From Dinoroseobacter sp965279125 (lineage in GTDB: Bacteria > Pseudomonadota > Alphaproteobacteria > Rhodobacterales > Rhodobacteraceae), in the NCBI GenBank assembly GCA_965279125.1, contig CBDIHL010000023.1:1-64000 (forward strand): 64,000 nucleotides of DNA, given 5' to 3'. Of the stretch, positions 9,738 to 18,576 are shown in pieces (the first letter of the stretch is position 1; each line of letters opens with the position of its first letter). The notes under the pieces are model-generated. The model did not search any database, had not been told where the DNA came from, and saw only the letters and a list, made by a program, of their open reading frames with translations. The translations under genes and the position numbers were made by a program.

Positions 9738-10256
9738 CTATTGGTCTGCGCGCGGGGGGCATTCCTCGCCGATGGCCGAGCCATCGTAGGATTTGCGTCC
9801 GCAATTGTTCAGCTGGTGCCACGCGAACCCGGTGCCATCGGCATAAAGTGCGATGATCCGGTCGATCCCGTAGGCGATGTTTTTGGTGCCCATCAGTACG
9901 ATGGCCTCCCGCGCGCGGGCATCCTCGCCGATTTGGCGCGCGTCATAGCAGTCGAACCAGTTTGGCGCGATGGTCGGGCTGATCTCGGCGGGGCGGTCAT
10001 AGGTTTCGGTGAAGCCCAAGGGGGGTGTTTCCAGCGTGAAGCAAGCGCGGTAGCCGAGCGGTGAGCTTTCCGAGCGGATCGCGTCGAAGCTGGTGACGGG
10101 CAGGGATTCTGTCTCGGCCAGCAGCGTGGTCAGCGTGATCGCGTCCTGCGATGGGGCGGGCACGTGATACGCGTAGCTTTGGGTGTACCAGATGCCGAAG
10201 CCTGCGAGGGCGGCGGCGAGCACAATCCCGCCGGCTGCGAATTTCCCGCCGGTCAT
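9738..10256 (-). CDS. DUF6446-like single-pass membrane protein between glyQ and glyS
   Basis: The 172-residue protein begins MTGGKFAAGGIVLAAALAGFGIWY, one N-terminal transmembrane anchor, followed by a soluble part with three or four cysteines (RACFTLE, NWFDCYDAR, LNNCGRKS, EECPP) that would face the periplasm. I recognise it as the gene of unknown function that sits between glyQ and glyS in many Rhodobacteraceae (DUF6446 as I recall; not checked). The start at 10256 is chosen over a frame reaching 10391 because the upstream part is the hairpin-rich spacer. No function is proposed. Confidence 0.7.
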   Translation of the reverse strand: MTGGKFAAGGIVLAAALAGFGIWYTQSYAYHVPAPSQDAITLTTLLAETESLPVTSFDAIRSESSPLGYRACFTLETPPLGFTETYDRPAEISPTIAPNWFDCYDARQIGEDARAREAIVLMGTKNIAYGIDRIIALYADGTGFAWHQLNNCGRKSYDGSAIGEECPPRADQ

Positions 10257-10267
10257 AAAAGTGTCCC

Positions 10268-10389
10268 GCCCGGCTGATAGGCCGGGCAGCGCCGTCCGGC
10301 GTCCTGCCGGACGCGTTCCGACTGGAAAAGGTCCACTGGACCTTTTCTTTTCAGTCTCCACCCTCCCCCAAGGGAGGCGCTTTCGCGCC
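10268..10389. repeat. Run of five hairpins downstream of glyQ
   Basis: Five perfect inverted repeats follow each other: GCCCGGC/GCCGGGC (10268-10274, 10281-10287), CGTCCGGC/GCCGGACG (10293-10300, 10306-10313), GAAAAGGTCC/GGACCTTTTC (10325-10334, 10338-10347), CCTCCC/GGGAGG (10362-10367, 10372-10377) and GGCGC/GCGCC (10376-10380, 10385-10389). They fill the spacer between the glyQ stop and the next gene. A 66-codon frame crosses them but looks incidental. Confidence 0.55.
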
Positions 10390-10431
10390 ACCCGAGGTCG
10401 GACGCTGCCCTCAGCACTTTATGAACAACGC

Positions 10432-11358
10432 TCATGCCGCATCCTCGGACCAACCGCCCGCGGTCGTCTTTACAAACGCATCCGCACAGGCCTTCGCCAA
10501 TGCACGTACACGCCCGATATACGCCTGCCGCTCGGTGACGGAGATCACGCCACGGGCATCCAGAAGATTAAAAATATGCGAAGCCTTAATGCACTGATCA
10601 TAGGCCGGGTGCGCCATCACGATCCGCTTGCCGGTCTTCGGGTCCTCCGCCTCCACGGCCAAGATCGCCGCACACTCTGCCTCAGCCTCTTCAAAATGCT
10701 TCAACAGCACCTCGGTGTTGGCGGTGTCAAAGTTGAACCGCGCATACTCTTCTTCGGTCTGCTTGAAGATATCGCCATAGCTCAGCGGGATCGGGGCGGA
10801 GGGATCGTTAAACGGCATATCCATCACATGATCGACGCCAAGGATATACATCGCCAGCCGCTCCAACCCGTAGGTCAATTCACCAGACACCGGATGGCAG
10901 TCATGCCCGCCGACCTGCTGGAAATAGGTGAACTGCGAGACCTCCATGCCATCGCACCAAACCTCCCAGCCCAGACCCCAAGCGCCCAGTGTCGGGCTCT
11001 CCCAGTCGTCCTCGACAAAACGGATGTCATGGAGCGATGCATCCACGCCAATCGCCTCAAGCGAGCCCAAATACAAAGCCTGCAAATCCGGCGGCGAGGG
11101 CTTAATCAGCACCTGATACTGGTAATAGTGCTGCAAGCGGTTCGGGTTCTCGCCATACCGCCCATCCGTGGGGCGGCGCGAGGGCTGCACATACGCCGCC
11201 GCCCACGGGGTCTCGCCCAGCGAGCGCAAGGTCGTGGCCGGGTGAAACGTGCCCGCGCCGACCTCCATGTCATAGGGCTGCAAGACCGCGCAGCCCTTGG
11301 CCGCCCAGTACGTTTGCAGGCGCAGAATGATCTCTTGAAATGAGCGCGGCGTGTCCAT
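10432..11358 (-). CDS. glyQ: Glycyl-tRNA synthetase alpha subunit GlyQ
   Basis: GlyQ is the catalytic class II subunit that activates glycine. The 308-residue protein starts MDTPRSFQEIILRLQTYWAA and shows the typical GCAVLQPYDMEVGAGTFHP, AAYVQPSRRPTDGRYGENPNR (class II motif 2) and LTYGLERLAMYI (motif 3) segments. The start at 11358 has an AGGGGG ribosome site 8-9 bases upstream; an upstream in-frame codon at 11415 would add residues not found in the family. It is the first gene of glyQ / DUF6446-like / glyS, with ppdK behind. Confidence 0.97.
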   Translation of the reverse strand: MDTPRSFQEIILRLQTYWAAKGCAVLQPYDMEVGAGTFHPATTLRSLGETPWAAAYVQPSRRPTDGRYGENPNRLQHYYQYQVLIKPSPPDLQALYLGSLEAIGVDASLHDIRFVEDDWESPTLGAWGLGWEVWCDGMEVSQFTYFQQVGGHDCHPVSGELTYGLERLAMYILGVDHVMDMPFNDPSAPIPLSYGDIFKQTEEEYARFNFDTANTEVLLKHFEEAEAECAAILAVEAEDPKTGKRIVMAHPAYDQCIKASHIFNLLDARGVISVTERQAYIGRVRALAKACADAFVKTTAGGWSEDAA

Positions 11359-11503
11359 CGCGGACCCCCTTTGTGAAAGCGCGTTCTGCATAGGCAACAG
11401 GGGCAGGGCGGTCAATCAAGCGATCCCTCTATTTGGGTGCAATCGGCGGGCAAACTGCTAGGGTCCGGCGCAATTGGCACATAATGCGGAATCACAGGCG
11501 CTC

Positions 11504-13284
11504 ATGGTACGTTTTTTCACTCTCATCGTTGGTTTTTTCTTTCTCGTCGCGGCCCCCGTGGCAGCGCAGGAACGGGTCTGGGTTCAGGTCGAGGCCAGTC
11601 CGACCTTGGCGGATGGCGAAGCGGCTGTGCGGCGCTTTGCGGCCGTGACCGATAACGTCAACGGGGTGCGGTTGCGCTCGGGCTGGTATGCGGTGGCCCT
11701 GGGGCCGTTCGCGCCGGATGTTGCGCAGACGGAGCTGGTGCGGTTGCTGCGCGCAGGGCTCGTGCCGCGTGACAGCTATATCGCGGACGGGTCGGAGTAT
11801 GTTGGCCAGTTCTGGCCCATCGGGGCCAATACCCTGGCCGCAAGCCCGGTGGTTCCGGCCCAAGGCGTGACCGTAAGTGATGCGACAGAGGTGGATGATA
11901 CGACAAACCGATCCGGTGATTGTTGTCGAGCAGCCCCCGATCCCGGCCGAAGAAACCCGCGCCGAGGCGTTGCAATCCGAGCGCCAACTCGACCGCCCGG
12001 CCCGCGATGCGCTGCAGATCGCGCTGCAATGGTTCGGGTTTTACCGCTCAAGCATCGACGGCGCGTTCGGTCCCGGCACCCGCAACGCCATGGCCGGATG
12101 GCAGGAGGCCCAGAATTACGAGCCGACCGGCGTGCTGACCACTAAACAACGGGCCGAGCTTCTGGACAGCTACCAAGCCGAGTTGGACAGCGTCGGCCTT
12201 GCAGTTGTGCGCGACGACGCCGCCGGGATCGAGATGCAATTGCCGCTGGCACGCGTGGCCTTCTCACGGTTCGAGCCGCCATTTGTGCACTACGACAACA
12301 CCGATGGCTCCGGGGTGCGGGTGCTCCTGATCAGCCAAGAGGGCAACCGCGCGACCTTGCACGGGCTCTATGACATCATGCAGACGCTCGAGATCGTGCC
12401 GCTGGAAGGGGAGCGCTCCAAGCGCAACAATGACTTCACGCTGACCGGGCAAAGCGACACGTTGCACAGCTACACCTACGCGCGTCTCAACGACGGTCTC
12501 GTCAAAGGCTTCACCGTGACATGGGCGCCTGAAGAGGCCGAGTTGATGACCAAGATCGCGCGCTTCATGCAAGACAGCTTCACACCCGTCGGCAACACGG
12601 CGCTGGACGAGACACTCGGTCAACCCTCCGAGGATCAGCGCATCGACCTGATGGCCGGGCTAGAGGTGCGCCAGCCCGTCCGGTCGCGCTCTGGGTTCTT
12701 CGTCGATGCCAGGGGCACGATCCTGACCACGACGGAGGCTGTGGATCAGTGCGGGCGCGTCACCCTCGGTGGGTCCAGCACGATTGAGGCCGATGTTGTG
12801 GCGTCCGACGATGCGCTGGGGCTCGCGGTGCTGCGTCCACAATCGGCCCCAGGCGCCGATCAACTTCGCGGCGTTCCTCGATGGGACACCGCGCTTGCGG
12901 GCCGAGGTCGCGGTGGCGGGCTACTCGTTCGAGGGCGCGCTGGGCGCACCGACGCTGAGCTACGGCACGCTGGAGGACTTGCGCGGGTTACAGGGCGAGG
13001 AGGAGCTGACGCGCCTCGCGGTGGCCGTGCAGCCCGGCGATACAGGCGGGCCGGTGCTTGATGCGTCCGGGACGGTTGTTGGGGCCTTGCTGCCGTCGGG
13101 CGGTGAAGGCGGGCGGGTTTTGCCTGAGGGTGTGAACTTCGCGGCCAATGCCGATGCGATTGCTGGATTGCTGAGCACGGCAGGTGTGACGGCGCGGCGC
13201 GAGTTGCCAACGGGCGTTGTGGATCCGGCGGATCTGACAGCGCTGGCGGCGGATATGACGGTGTTGGTCAGCTGCTGGGAGTGA
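11504..13284 (+). pseudogene. Exported trypsin-like protease homologue with SPOR-like and peptidoglycan-binding domains, two frameshifts
   Basis: Three consecutive frames give one protein of about 590 residues. Frame 1 from ATG 11504 has a signal peptide (MVRFFTLIVGFFFLVAAPVAA) and a SPOR-like region (RVWVQVEASPT, GWYAVALGPF). Frame 2 (after about 11905) holds a peptidoglycan-binding repeat (ALQWFGFYRSSIDGAFGPGT) and the first protease barrel. Frame 3 (after about 12855) holds the second barrel with VQPGDTGGPVLD. Both shifts are one surplus base: the AAA at 11905-11907 and the GG/CCCC tract near 12853-12860. The catalytic positions are also lost: the His region reads GTILTTTEAV and the usual GDSGG serine is Thr. 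It may be a pseudo-protease that has decayed, or an inactive homologue broken by assembly errors. Confidence 0.75.
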
Positions 13285-13347
13285 GTGCGTAAAACGCACT
13301 CACTCAGTGCGACAAGCGACTTTTGCAAAGCAAAAGCGCGGTCGCAC
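13279..13347. terminator. Two hairpins at the end of the protease-like gene
   Basis: A perfect 12-bp stem GAGTGAGTGCGT/ACGCACTCACTC (13279-13290, 13294-13305) with an AAA loop contains the stop codon TGA (13282-13284). It is followed by a compound hairpin: outer GTGCGAC/GTCGCAC (13307-13313, 13341-13347) around inner CTTTTGC/GCAAAAG (13320-13326, 13330-13336). No long T tract follows, so a classical intrinsic terminator is not certain. Confidence 0.5.
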
Positions 13348-13530
13348 CCCGTTAGTTAAGGGGCGCAAACACCCGCTCCAAGCGCACGCGCTTCTCAAAG
13401 CGGGTAACCCTTCCTTTCGAAAGGAGTGGGCCTAGCCGCCATTTATTTTCCCCAACACGAACGTCTGCTGCGCGGAATTTAAGACCGATGATATAACGAT
13501 AACGGAATAATTGTCAGATTGGAAAACGTG

Positions 13531-14070
13531 ATGGAATTTTGCTCAGGGTATGCTTCGAGAGAAAGCGATATTTGCGACCTGTTCGTAGCGACCTTCTCTG
13601 CCTCTGAGGGTCAAGATGAAGGCGCAGTCATCGGTGGGCTTGTGCGCGACCTGATGAAAACAACTCCAAACCAAGACTTGTTCGTTTGGTCAGCATATGG
13701 AGGTGAGGAACTCCTTGGCTGTATTTTCTTTTCCCGTTTGATCTTTGCGCAGGACGACCGCACGGCTTTTATCCTGTCTCCTGTTGCCGTTAAGACGGAT
13801 CGTCAGAAGACGGGGATCGGGCAAAAGTTGATTGCGCACGGGTTGAACGAGTTGCGCCAAAATCGGATTGATTACGTTACGACTTATGGCGACCCTAACT
13901 ACTATTCCAAAGCAGGGTTCAAGCAGATCACAGAAGAATTTGCGCAAGCTCCCCTAACACTCAGCTTTCCAGAAGGATGGTTGGGACAGTCGCTTGCAGG
14001 AGCGGGCGAAGGGCCATTGATTGGAGTTTCAAGCTGTGTCCTGGCACTCAACAAGCCAGAATTTTGGTAG
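13531..14070 (+). CDS. GNAT-family N-acetyltransferase
   Basis: The 179-residue protein starting MEFCSGYASRESDIC has the GNAT fold order: beta strands around LLGCIFFSRLIF, then FILSPVAVKTDRQKTGIGQKLI, which is the acetyl-CoA pyrophosphate loop (Q/RxxGxG/A), then VTTYGDPNYYSKAGFK. It resembles YhbS-type acetyltransferases of unknown substrate. ATG 13531 is preferred; a TTG at 13519 is also in frame. It is AT-richer than its neighbours and stands alone, which hints at acquisition. Confidence 0.82.
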   Translation: MEFCSGYASRESDICDLFVATFSASEGQDEGAVIGGLVRDLMKTTPNQDLFVWSAYGGEELLGCIFFSRLIFAQDDRTAFILSPVAVKTDRQKTGIGQKLIAHGLNELRQNRIDYVTTYGDPNYYSKAGFKQITEEFAQAPLTLSFPEGWLGQSLAGAGEGPLIGVSSCVLALNKPEFW

Positions 14071-14125
14071 CAGTAAGCTTGGGCTCACAGCCGACCTTGA
14101 CACGGATTGACCCCGCGCGGCGGGT

Positions 14126-15574
14126 TCAATCTGCCCAGAACCTCCGCGTGAACAACACAAACACCGCCATCAACTCCAACCGCCCGATCAACATCGCGGC
14201 CGTCAGGATCCACTTGGCCGTGTCATTCAGCGGTGCATAAGTCCCAGACGGCCCGATGATCGGCCCCAGTCCCGGCCCGATATTGGCCAAGGCCGCTGCC
14301 GAGCCCGACAGGGACGTCACCAGATCGAGCCCTGTCAATCCCAACAGCACCGACACGATCCCCACCGACACCGTAAACATCACGAAAAACGCCATGACCG
14401 AGTTCAGGACATCCTCGCTGACCGTGCGCCCCTCATACCTGGCCGAGAACAACCCGTTGGGCGAGTGGATGCGTCGGATCTGCGCGACAACAGCCGACAA
14501 GAGGATCTGGTAGCGGAATATCTTGATCGAACAGCAGGTCGATCCCGCACACCCGCCCACAAGGCCCAGGAAAAAGAACATCACCACCGCAAGCGGCCCC
14601 CAAAGCTGGTAATCCGTGCTGGCATAGCCCGTGCCCGACAGGATCGAGGTCACGTTAAACAGCGCCTCGCGAAACGAGGCCTCGCCGCCTTCGCCGACCA
14701 AGGCCACACGAAACCCGGCCATCACCAGCGTGACGCCTGCGATCATCGCCACAAAGGCGCGGACCTGGCTGTCATGCCAAAGCGGCTCGGCACTGCCCGC
14801 AAGGATCTGGACATAGCGCACGAACGGCAAGCTCGCGAGGATGATAAAGACGACGGCGACATATTCGGGCGCGCCCTGAAACGATCCAAAGCTCGCATCA
14901 TGGGTGGAAAACCCGCCCGTGGAGACCGTGGTAAACGCATGGTTCACCGCATCAAATCCGGGCATGCCCACCATCAGGTAGCCTAGGATGCAGGCCACCG
15001 TCAGGCCCAGATAGATGATCGAGATCTGCTGGGCGATCTCGGCGGCGCGCGGCAGGATCTTGCCCATCGTGTCAAAGCCCTCGGATCGGAAGATCTGCAT
15101 GCCGCCCACGCGCAACTCGGGCAAGAACACCATCGCCACAACGATGATCCCAATGCCGCCAAACCATTGCAACATCGAGCGCCACAACAAAAGCCCCGCC
15201 GCCATGTCGTCGAGGCCCGTAAACACCGTGGCGCCCGTGGTGGTCAGGCCCGACATCGCCTCAAACAGCGCATCGACATACGCCGCCTCCGTAGCACCCA
15301 TCCAGAACGGCAGCGCGCCAAAGGCGGGCAGGAACAGCCACACCCCCACGGCCATCAAGAATGTCTGCTGGATCGAGAGGCGCTGCTTGACGCCGTTCGC
15401 GCAGGCCACCGCACTCAGCAGCCCGGTCAGCCCGGTGATCGCAGCCGCCTCGAAAAACGCCCAGGCATTGCCGGTGCCGTAATAGAGGTCCGTGCCAAAC
15501 GGGATCAGCATCGACACGCCGAGCGCGGTCAACAACAGTCCGGTCACATAGCCAACGGGGCGCAAGTCATACAT
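14126..15574 (-). CDS. trkH: TrkH-family potassium uptake membrane subunit
   Basis: The 482-residue protein has repeated membrane-pore-membrane units with the potassium selectivity regions ALFEAMSGLTTTGATV, TTVSTGGFSTHD, VTSILSGTGYAS and the last GSAAALANIGPGLG. A large hydrophobic content and the IRRIHSPNG segment match TrkH. It imports K+ in the inner membrane, normally with a cytosolic TrkA, which is not in the window. ATG 15574 gives normal family length; a frame to 15733 would add 53 residues without family support. It is divergent from the aminotransferase gene. Confidence 0.93.
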   Translation of the reverse strand: MYDLRPVGYVTGLLLTALGVSMLIPFGTDLYYGTGNAWAFFEAAAITGLTGLLSAVACANGVKQRLSIQQTFLMAVGVWLFLPAFGALPFWMGATEAAYVDALFEAMSGLTTTGATVFTGLDDMAAGLLLWRSMLQWFGGIGIIVVAMVFLPELRVGGMQIFRSEGFDTMGKILPRAAEIAQQISIIYLGLTVACILGYLMVGMPGFDAVNHAFTTVSTGGFSTHDASFGSFQGAPEYVAVVFIILASLPFVRYVQILAGSAEPLWHDSQVRAFVAMIAGVTLVMAGFRVALVGEGGEASFREALFNVTSILSGTGYASTDYQLWGPLAVVMFFFLGLVGGCAGSTCCSIKIFRYQILLSAVVAQIRRIHSPNGLFSARYEGRTVSEDVLNSVMAFFVMFTVSVGIVSVLLGLTGLDLVTSLSGSAAALANIGPGLGPIIGPSGTYAPLNDTAKWILTAAMLIGRLELMAVFVLFTRRFWAD

Positions 15575-15751
15575 GACCGCAGGCTTGGGCTTGAGAGGCA
15601 CGGCTGTCAATGGCAGGCCGCCCGCGTTCGCTATCGGAAACCCCAGCGACGCAATATTGCGCGTATGCGGCCAAATATTAACGAAAAAGTCTTTGCGCCA
15701 ATCCCCCCAGCCCGTTAGCCATAGGTCTGACACGAGGCAACGGAGGCCCCA

Positions 15752-16882
15752 ATGAACGCTCTACTCAACACCGTCGATCCCGAAGGTCTCGCTGAATTCT
15801 CGGTGGTCTTCACCGACCGCTCGCTCAACTCCATGTCGGCCACCTTCGGCGACGTGATGCGCGATATCTCGTCGATGCTGCGCGAGGTCTACAACGCCGA
15901 TGCGGTCGCCCTGATCCCTGGCGGCGGCACCTTCGGGATGGAGGCCGTCGCGCGCCAATTCGCCGAAGGCCGCAAGGCGCTGGTGGTGCGCAACGGCTGG
16001 TTCTCCTATCGATGGTCCCAAATCTTCGAGGCAGGTGGTCTGCCCTCGGAAACCGTAGTGATGAAAGCCCGCCAAACCGGCAACGACACCCGCGCGCCCT
16101 TCGCGCCCGCACCCATCGAGGAGGTCACCGCAAGGATCCTCGCCGAGCGCCCCGAGATCGTGTTCGCGCCCCATGTGGAAACCAGCGCCGGGGTCATCCT
16201 GCCCAACGACTACATCACCGCGATGGCGGACGCAGCGCACCAAGTGGGGGCCTTGATGGTGCTCGACTGCATCGCAAGCGGGTGCGCGTGGGTCGATATG
16301 AAGGCCACCGGGGTCGATGTGCTGATTTCCGCGCCGCAAAAAGGCTGGAGTGCGTCGCCCTGCGCGGGCCTCGTGATGATGTCCGAGCGGGCCGAGGCGC
16401 GGTTGGCGGAGACCACGTCATCGAGCTTCTCCATCGACCTGAAAAAATGGCGCGGGATCATGGCGATCTACGAGGGCGGGAAACACGCCTACCACGCGAC
16501 CATGCCCACCGACGCGCTGCGCGTGTTCCGCGACACCATGCTGGAGACGAAGGAGTACGGGTTCACGAAACTGCAAGACGCGCAGTGGGAGCTCGGGGGG
16601 GCAGTGCGGGCGATGCTGGCCGCGAAGGGCGTGGTAAGCGTGGCCGCCGAGGGGTTCGGGGCACCGGGCGTGGTGGTCAGCTACACCGACGATGCGGGGG
16701 TCCAAAACGGGTCCAAGTTCGCGGCGTTCGGGATGCAAATCGCGGCGGGTGTGCCGCTGGAGTGCGACGAGCCAGAAGATTTCCGCACCTTCCGGTTGGG
16801 GCTGTTCGGGTTGGACAAGCTCTATGATGTGGAGGGGACGTTGGGGCGGTTGAAGAGCGTGGTGGATGAGGTGTTGGGGTAG
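15752..16882 (+). CDS. Class V aminotransferase (alanine/serine-glyoxylate type)
   Basis: The 376-residue PLP enzyme has GGGTFGMEAVARQF at the cofactor phosphate site, VLDCIASGCAWVDM with the PLP-contacting Asp, and the Schiff-base lysine in SAPQKGWSASP (Lys197). The fold and length fit the alanine-glyoxylate / serine-glyoxylate / 2-aminoethylphosphonate-type group, but the substrate cannot be fixed. A GGAGG site lies about 6 bases before ATG 15752. No pathway partners lie next to it. Confidence 0.88.
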   Translation: MNALLNTVDPEGLAEFSVVFTDRSLNSMSATFGDVMRDISSMLREVYNADAVALIPGGGTFGMEAVARQFAEGRKALVVRNGWFSYRWSQIFEAGGLPSETVVMKARQTGNDTRAPFAPAPIEEVTARILAERPEIVFAPHVETSAGVILPNDYITAMADAAHQVGALMVLDCIASGCAWVDMKATGVDVLISAPQKGWSASPCAGLVMMSERAEARLAETTSSSFSIDLKKWRGIMAIYEGGKHAYHATMPTDALRVFRDTMLETKEYGFTKLQDAQWELGGAVRAMLAAKGVVSVAAEGFGAPGVVVSYTDDAGVQNGSKFAAFGMQIAAGVPLECDEPEDFRTFRLGLFGLDKLYDVEGTLGRLKSVVDEVLG

Positions 16883-16940
16883 AGGGCGACCTTCGCGAAT
16901 ACTTGTCGATCAGTGATCAGGGCGGCAATCCGCGGCCACT

Positions 16941-18122
16941 TTATTCTTTGAGTGAGTTTAGAGTGGCGTCGATACTTTCGGTTGCCTCCGAAAGGAATTC
17001 TAAGAAATCGTTGATAGCGTTGACTGTTCTTCTCTTAGCCTGATTCAGTTTTGAGGTCATCCTTGGCCATTCTGCAAACGTGTCACGAAAACCCGACGTT
17101 TGTTCATGAACCGTACCTATTATCGAACGTAGCGACTTAAGTTCATAGGCAAGCTTCCTAGCCTCGCTGGGATCACTCATTCCATCTTGGTTTGAGATTA
17201 TGACTGCATGCTCCATACAACGAAGTGCGGTCGAAAATTCACGCCTTGCAGCAGGGATGGATTGATCAAGTGTGTGGCAATATCGTTGCATTTCTGCGGC
17301 CACTTTCTCAACAACCATCTTGGCATTCTTCTGATCTTTACGAGCATCACCGGTGCTCTGCAGTCTATTAATCTCGTCGCTTCTGACGCGCATTCGCTCG
17401 CCAAGTTTTGCCGTGGCCCCACTCATCAACTCAATATTATCGCTGAAAACTTCGATTGCATCAAAGACCATTTCTGTAAGGTCCATGACTCCGACATCTT
17501 CGTCAAAATCGCTGATTTTCAAGACCGCATTTTCGCCGGAAGAAATCAAAGATTTCTCTTCTAGCTCTCCAATGTGCGTGGCATCGGGCGCGCTTTTTTC
17601 AAGGCGGTCTACGGCCTTAATAAGTGCAGCAATCACCTTGGTTTTTAAACTATCTGGACTATCAAAGTCCTCATATATTCCTAGGCTACCAATCTTCTTC
17701 TTAAATTCCGACACACTTAGAAATTGTTCTGCGTCAATCGCAAGCTCGGATTTCCTAGGGTCTTTGAAATAGAAGAGTATCTCTGGCTTCTTTTCTGAGT
17801 GGTTCAGCCTTTCGAAAGCTCTAAAGAATTCTTCCTCGGTTCCGGATTTGTAACTCTCAGTTTCTTGCCCAAAACGGCTGCAAAGCACTCCAATAAAAAT
17901 ATCATAATCATCACCGATCTGCTCATTTATTATCTTTTGCGGATGATCGCCGATTTGTGAACTGACATCTTTTTCCCAGCGGAGGGGGGTGAGTCGAAAC
18001 CCTTCTCTTGAGCCGCTAACCTGATTGATCTGCTCGATAGCTTCTTGAATAATGTCTCGTTCAACAGCGACATCTGATGGGGACGAAATAAAGACGTCGT
18101 AATTTCTGAAATGTCTTGCCAT
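16941..18122 (-). CDS. DUF4062 domain protein with C-terminal helical region
   Basis: The 393-residue protein opens with YDVFISSPSDVAVERDII, the DUF4062 signature (a TIR-like sensor domain often found at the front of NTPase and defence proteins). It continues with DIFIGVLCSRFGQE, SGTEEEFFRAFE and EILFYFKD to about residue 170. The rest is rich in charged helices, likely coiled coil, without a recognisable ATPase motif. The start at 18122 gives MARHFRNYDVF. Base composition is clearly AT-richer than the flanking genes and it has no operon partners, so horizontal origin is likely. A defence or stress-sensing role is only inference. Confidence 0.75.
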   Translation of the reverse strand: MARHFRNYDVFISSPSDVAVERDIIQEAIEQINQVSGSREGFRLTPLRWEKDVSSQIGDHPQKIINEQIGDDYDIFIGVLCSRFGQETESYKSGTEEEFFRAFERLNHSEKKPEILFYFKDPRKSELAIDAEQFLSVSEFKKKIGSLGIYEDFDSPDSLKTKVIAALIKAVDRLEKSAPDATHIGELEEKSLISSGENAVLKISDFDEDVGVMDLTEMVFDAIEVFSDNIELMSGATAKLGERMRVRSDEINRLQSTGDARKDQKNAKMVVEKVAAEMQRYCHTLDQSIPAARREFSTALRCMEHAVIISNQDGMSDPSEARKLAYELKSLRSIIGTVHEQTSGFRDTFAEWPRMTSKLNQAKRRTVNAINDFLEFLSEATESIDATLNSLKE

Positions 18123-18576
18123 CTGAGCTCCTAACCTCAACCAAGAGATATACGTATATGATTTAAGAATGCGTTACAATGATAGCGGCACATCAGTCTC
18201 GAGAGAACGTTGATTGGGTCCGGATAATATATACCCCGGCTGTTGCTGGGATTCACTTCTTCCGGGACTTTCTGGTTTGAAAAAACTGCAATGCAGTATG
18301 GCAGTGCGTGTTTAGCCCTCCAACGGTTCTAGGCCGAAACGTTCTTCAACGCACATATATTCATGGGGGCAACGGCTACTCACCGAAATGCGATTTTCCC
18401 TTCATACCGCTACAAGTGTCCTCGCGCAGGTAAGTGTGCATTAGCAAGGCTGCAAAAGCTGATGGCCTTACCCGGGTTCACACTCTCTCGATACACTTGC
18501 CAACTCGGTTCACTCTCTATCAACATTGCCCGAAAAAAGTTCACAAACTGTCAACACGGGGCTTTTTCACCCCACA
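18123..18576. other. Non-coding AT-richer stretch between DUF4062 gene and ubiH-like gene
   Basis: I see no convincing gene here; the frame crossing it from 18363 reads as antisense of the next gene and has no ribosome site. It contains three phased GTTCAC repeats (separate entry) and, at its right end, a short inverted repeat around GGGGCTTTTTCACCCC (18558-18573) that may end the ubiH-like transcript. Confidence 0.5.
18476..18555 (+). repeat. Three phased direct repeats starting GTTCAC
   Basis: GTTCAC occurs at 18476, 18508 and 18539, that is every 31-32 bases (about three helical turns). The latter two copies extend to GTTCACnnnCTnTCAAC; the first shares GTTCACnnnCT. The regular phasing suggests a protein-binding array rather than chance. 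Confidence 0.4.

Noticed and set aside
8439..10064. 541-codon plus-strand open frame
   Set aside because: Antisense to glyS and the neighbouring gene; the product is arginine- and histidine-rich as expected of a shadow frame.
10253..10453. 66-codon frame over the hairpin cluster
   Set aside because: Created by the palindromic spacer; no ribosome site and no homology that I recognise.
13519..13530. TTG start for the GNAT gene
   Set aside because: ATG at 13531 is in frame and gives a complete domain; the four extra residues add nothing.
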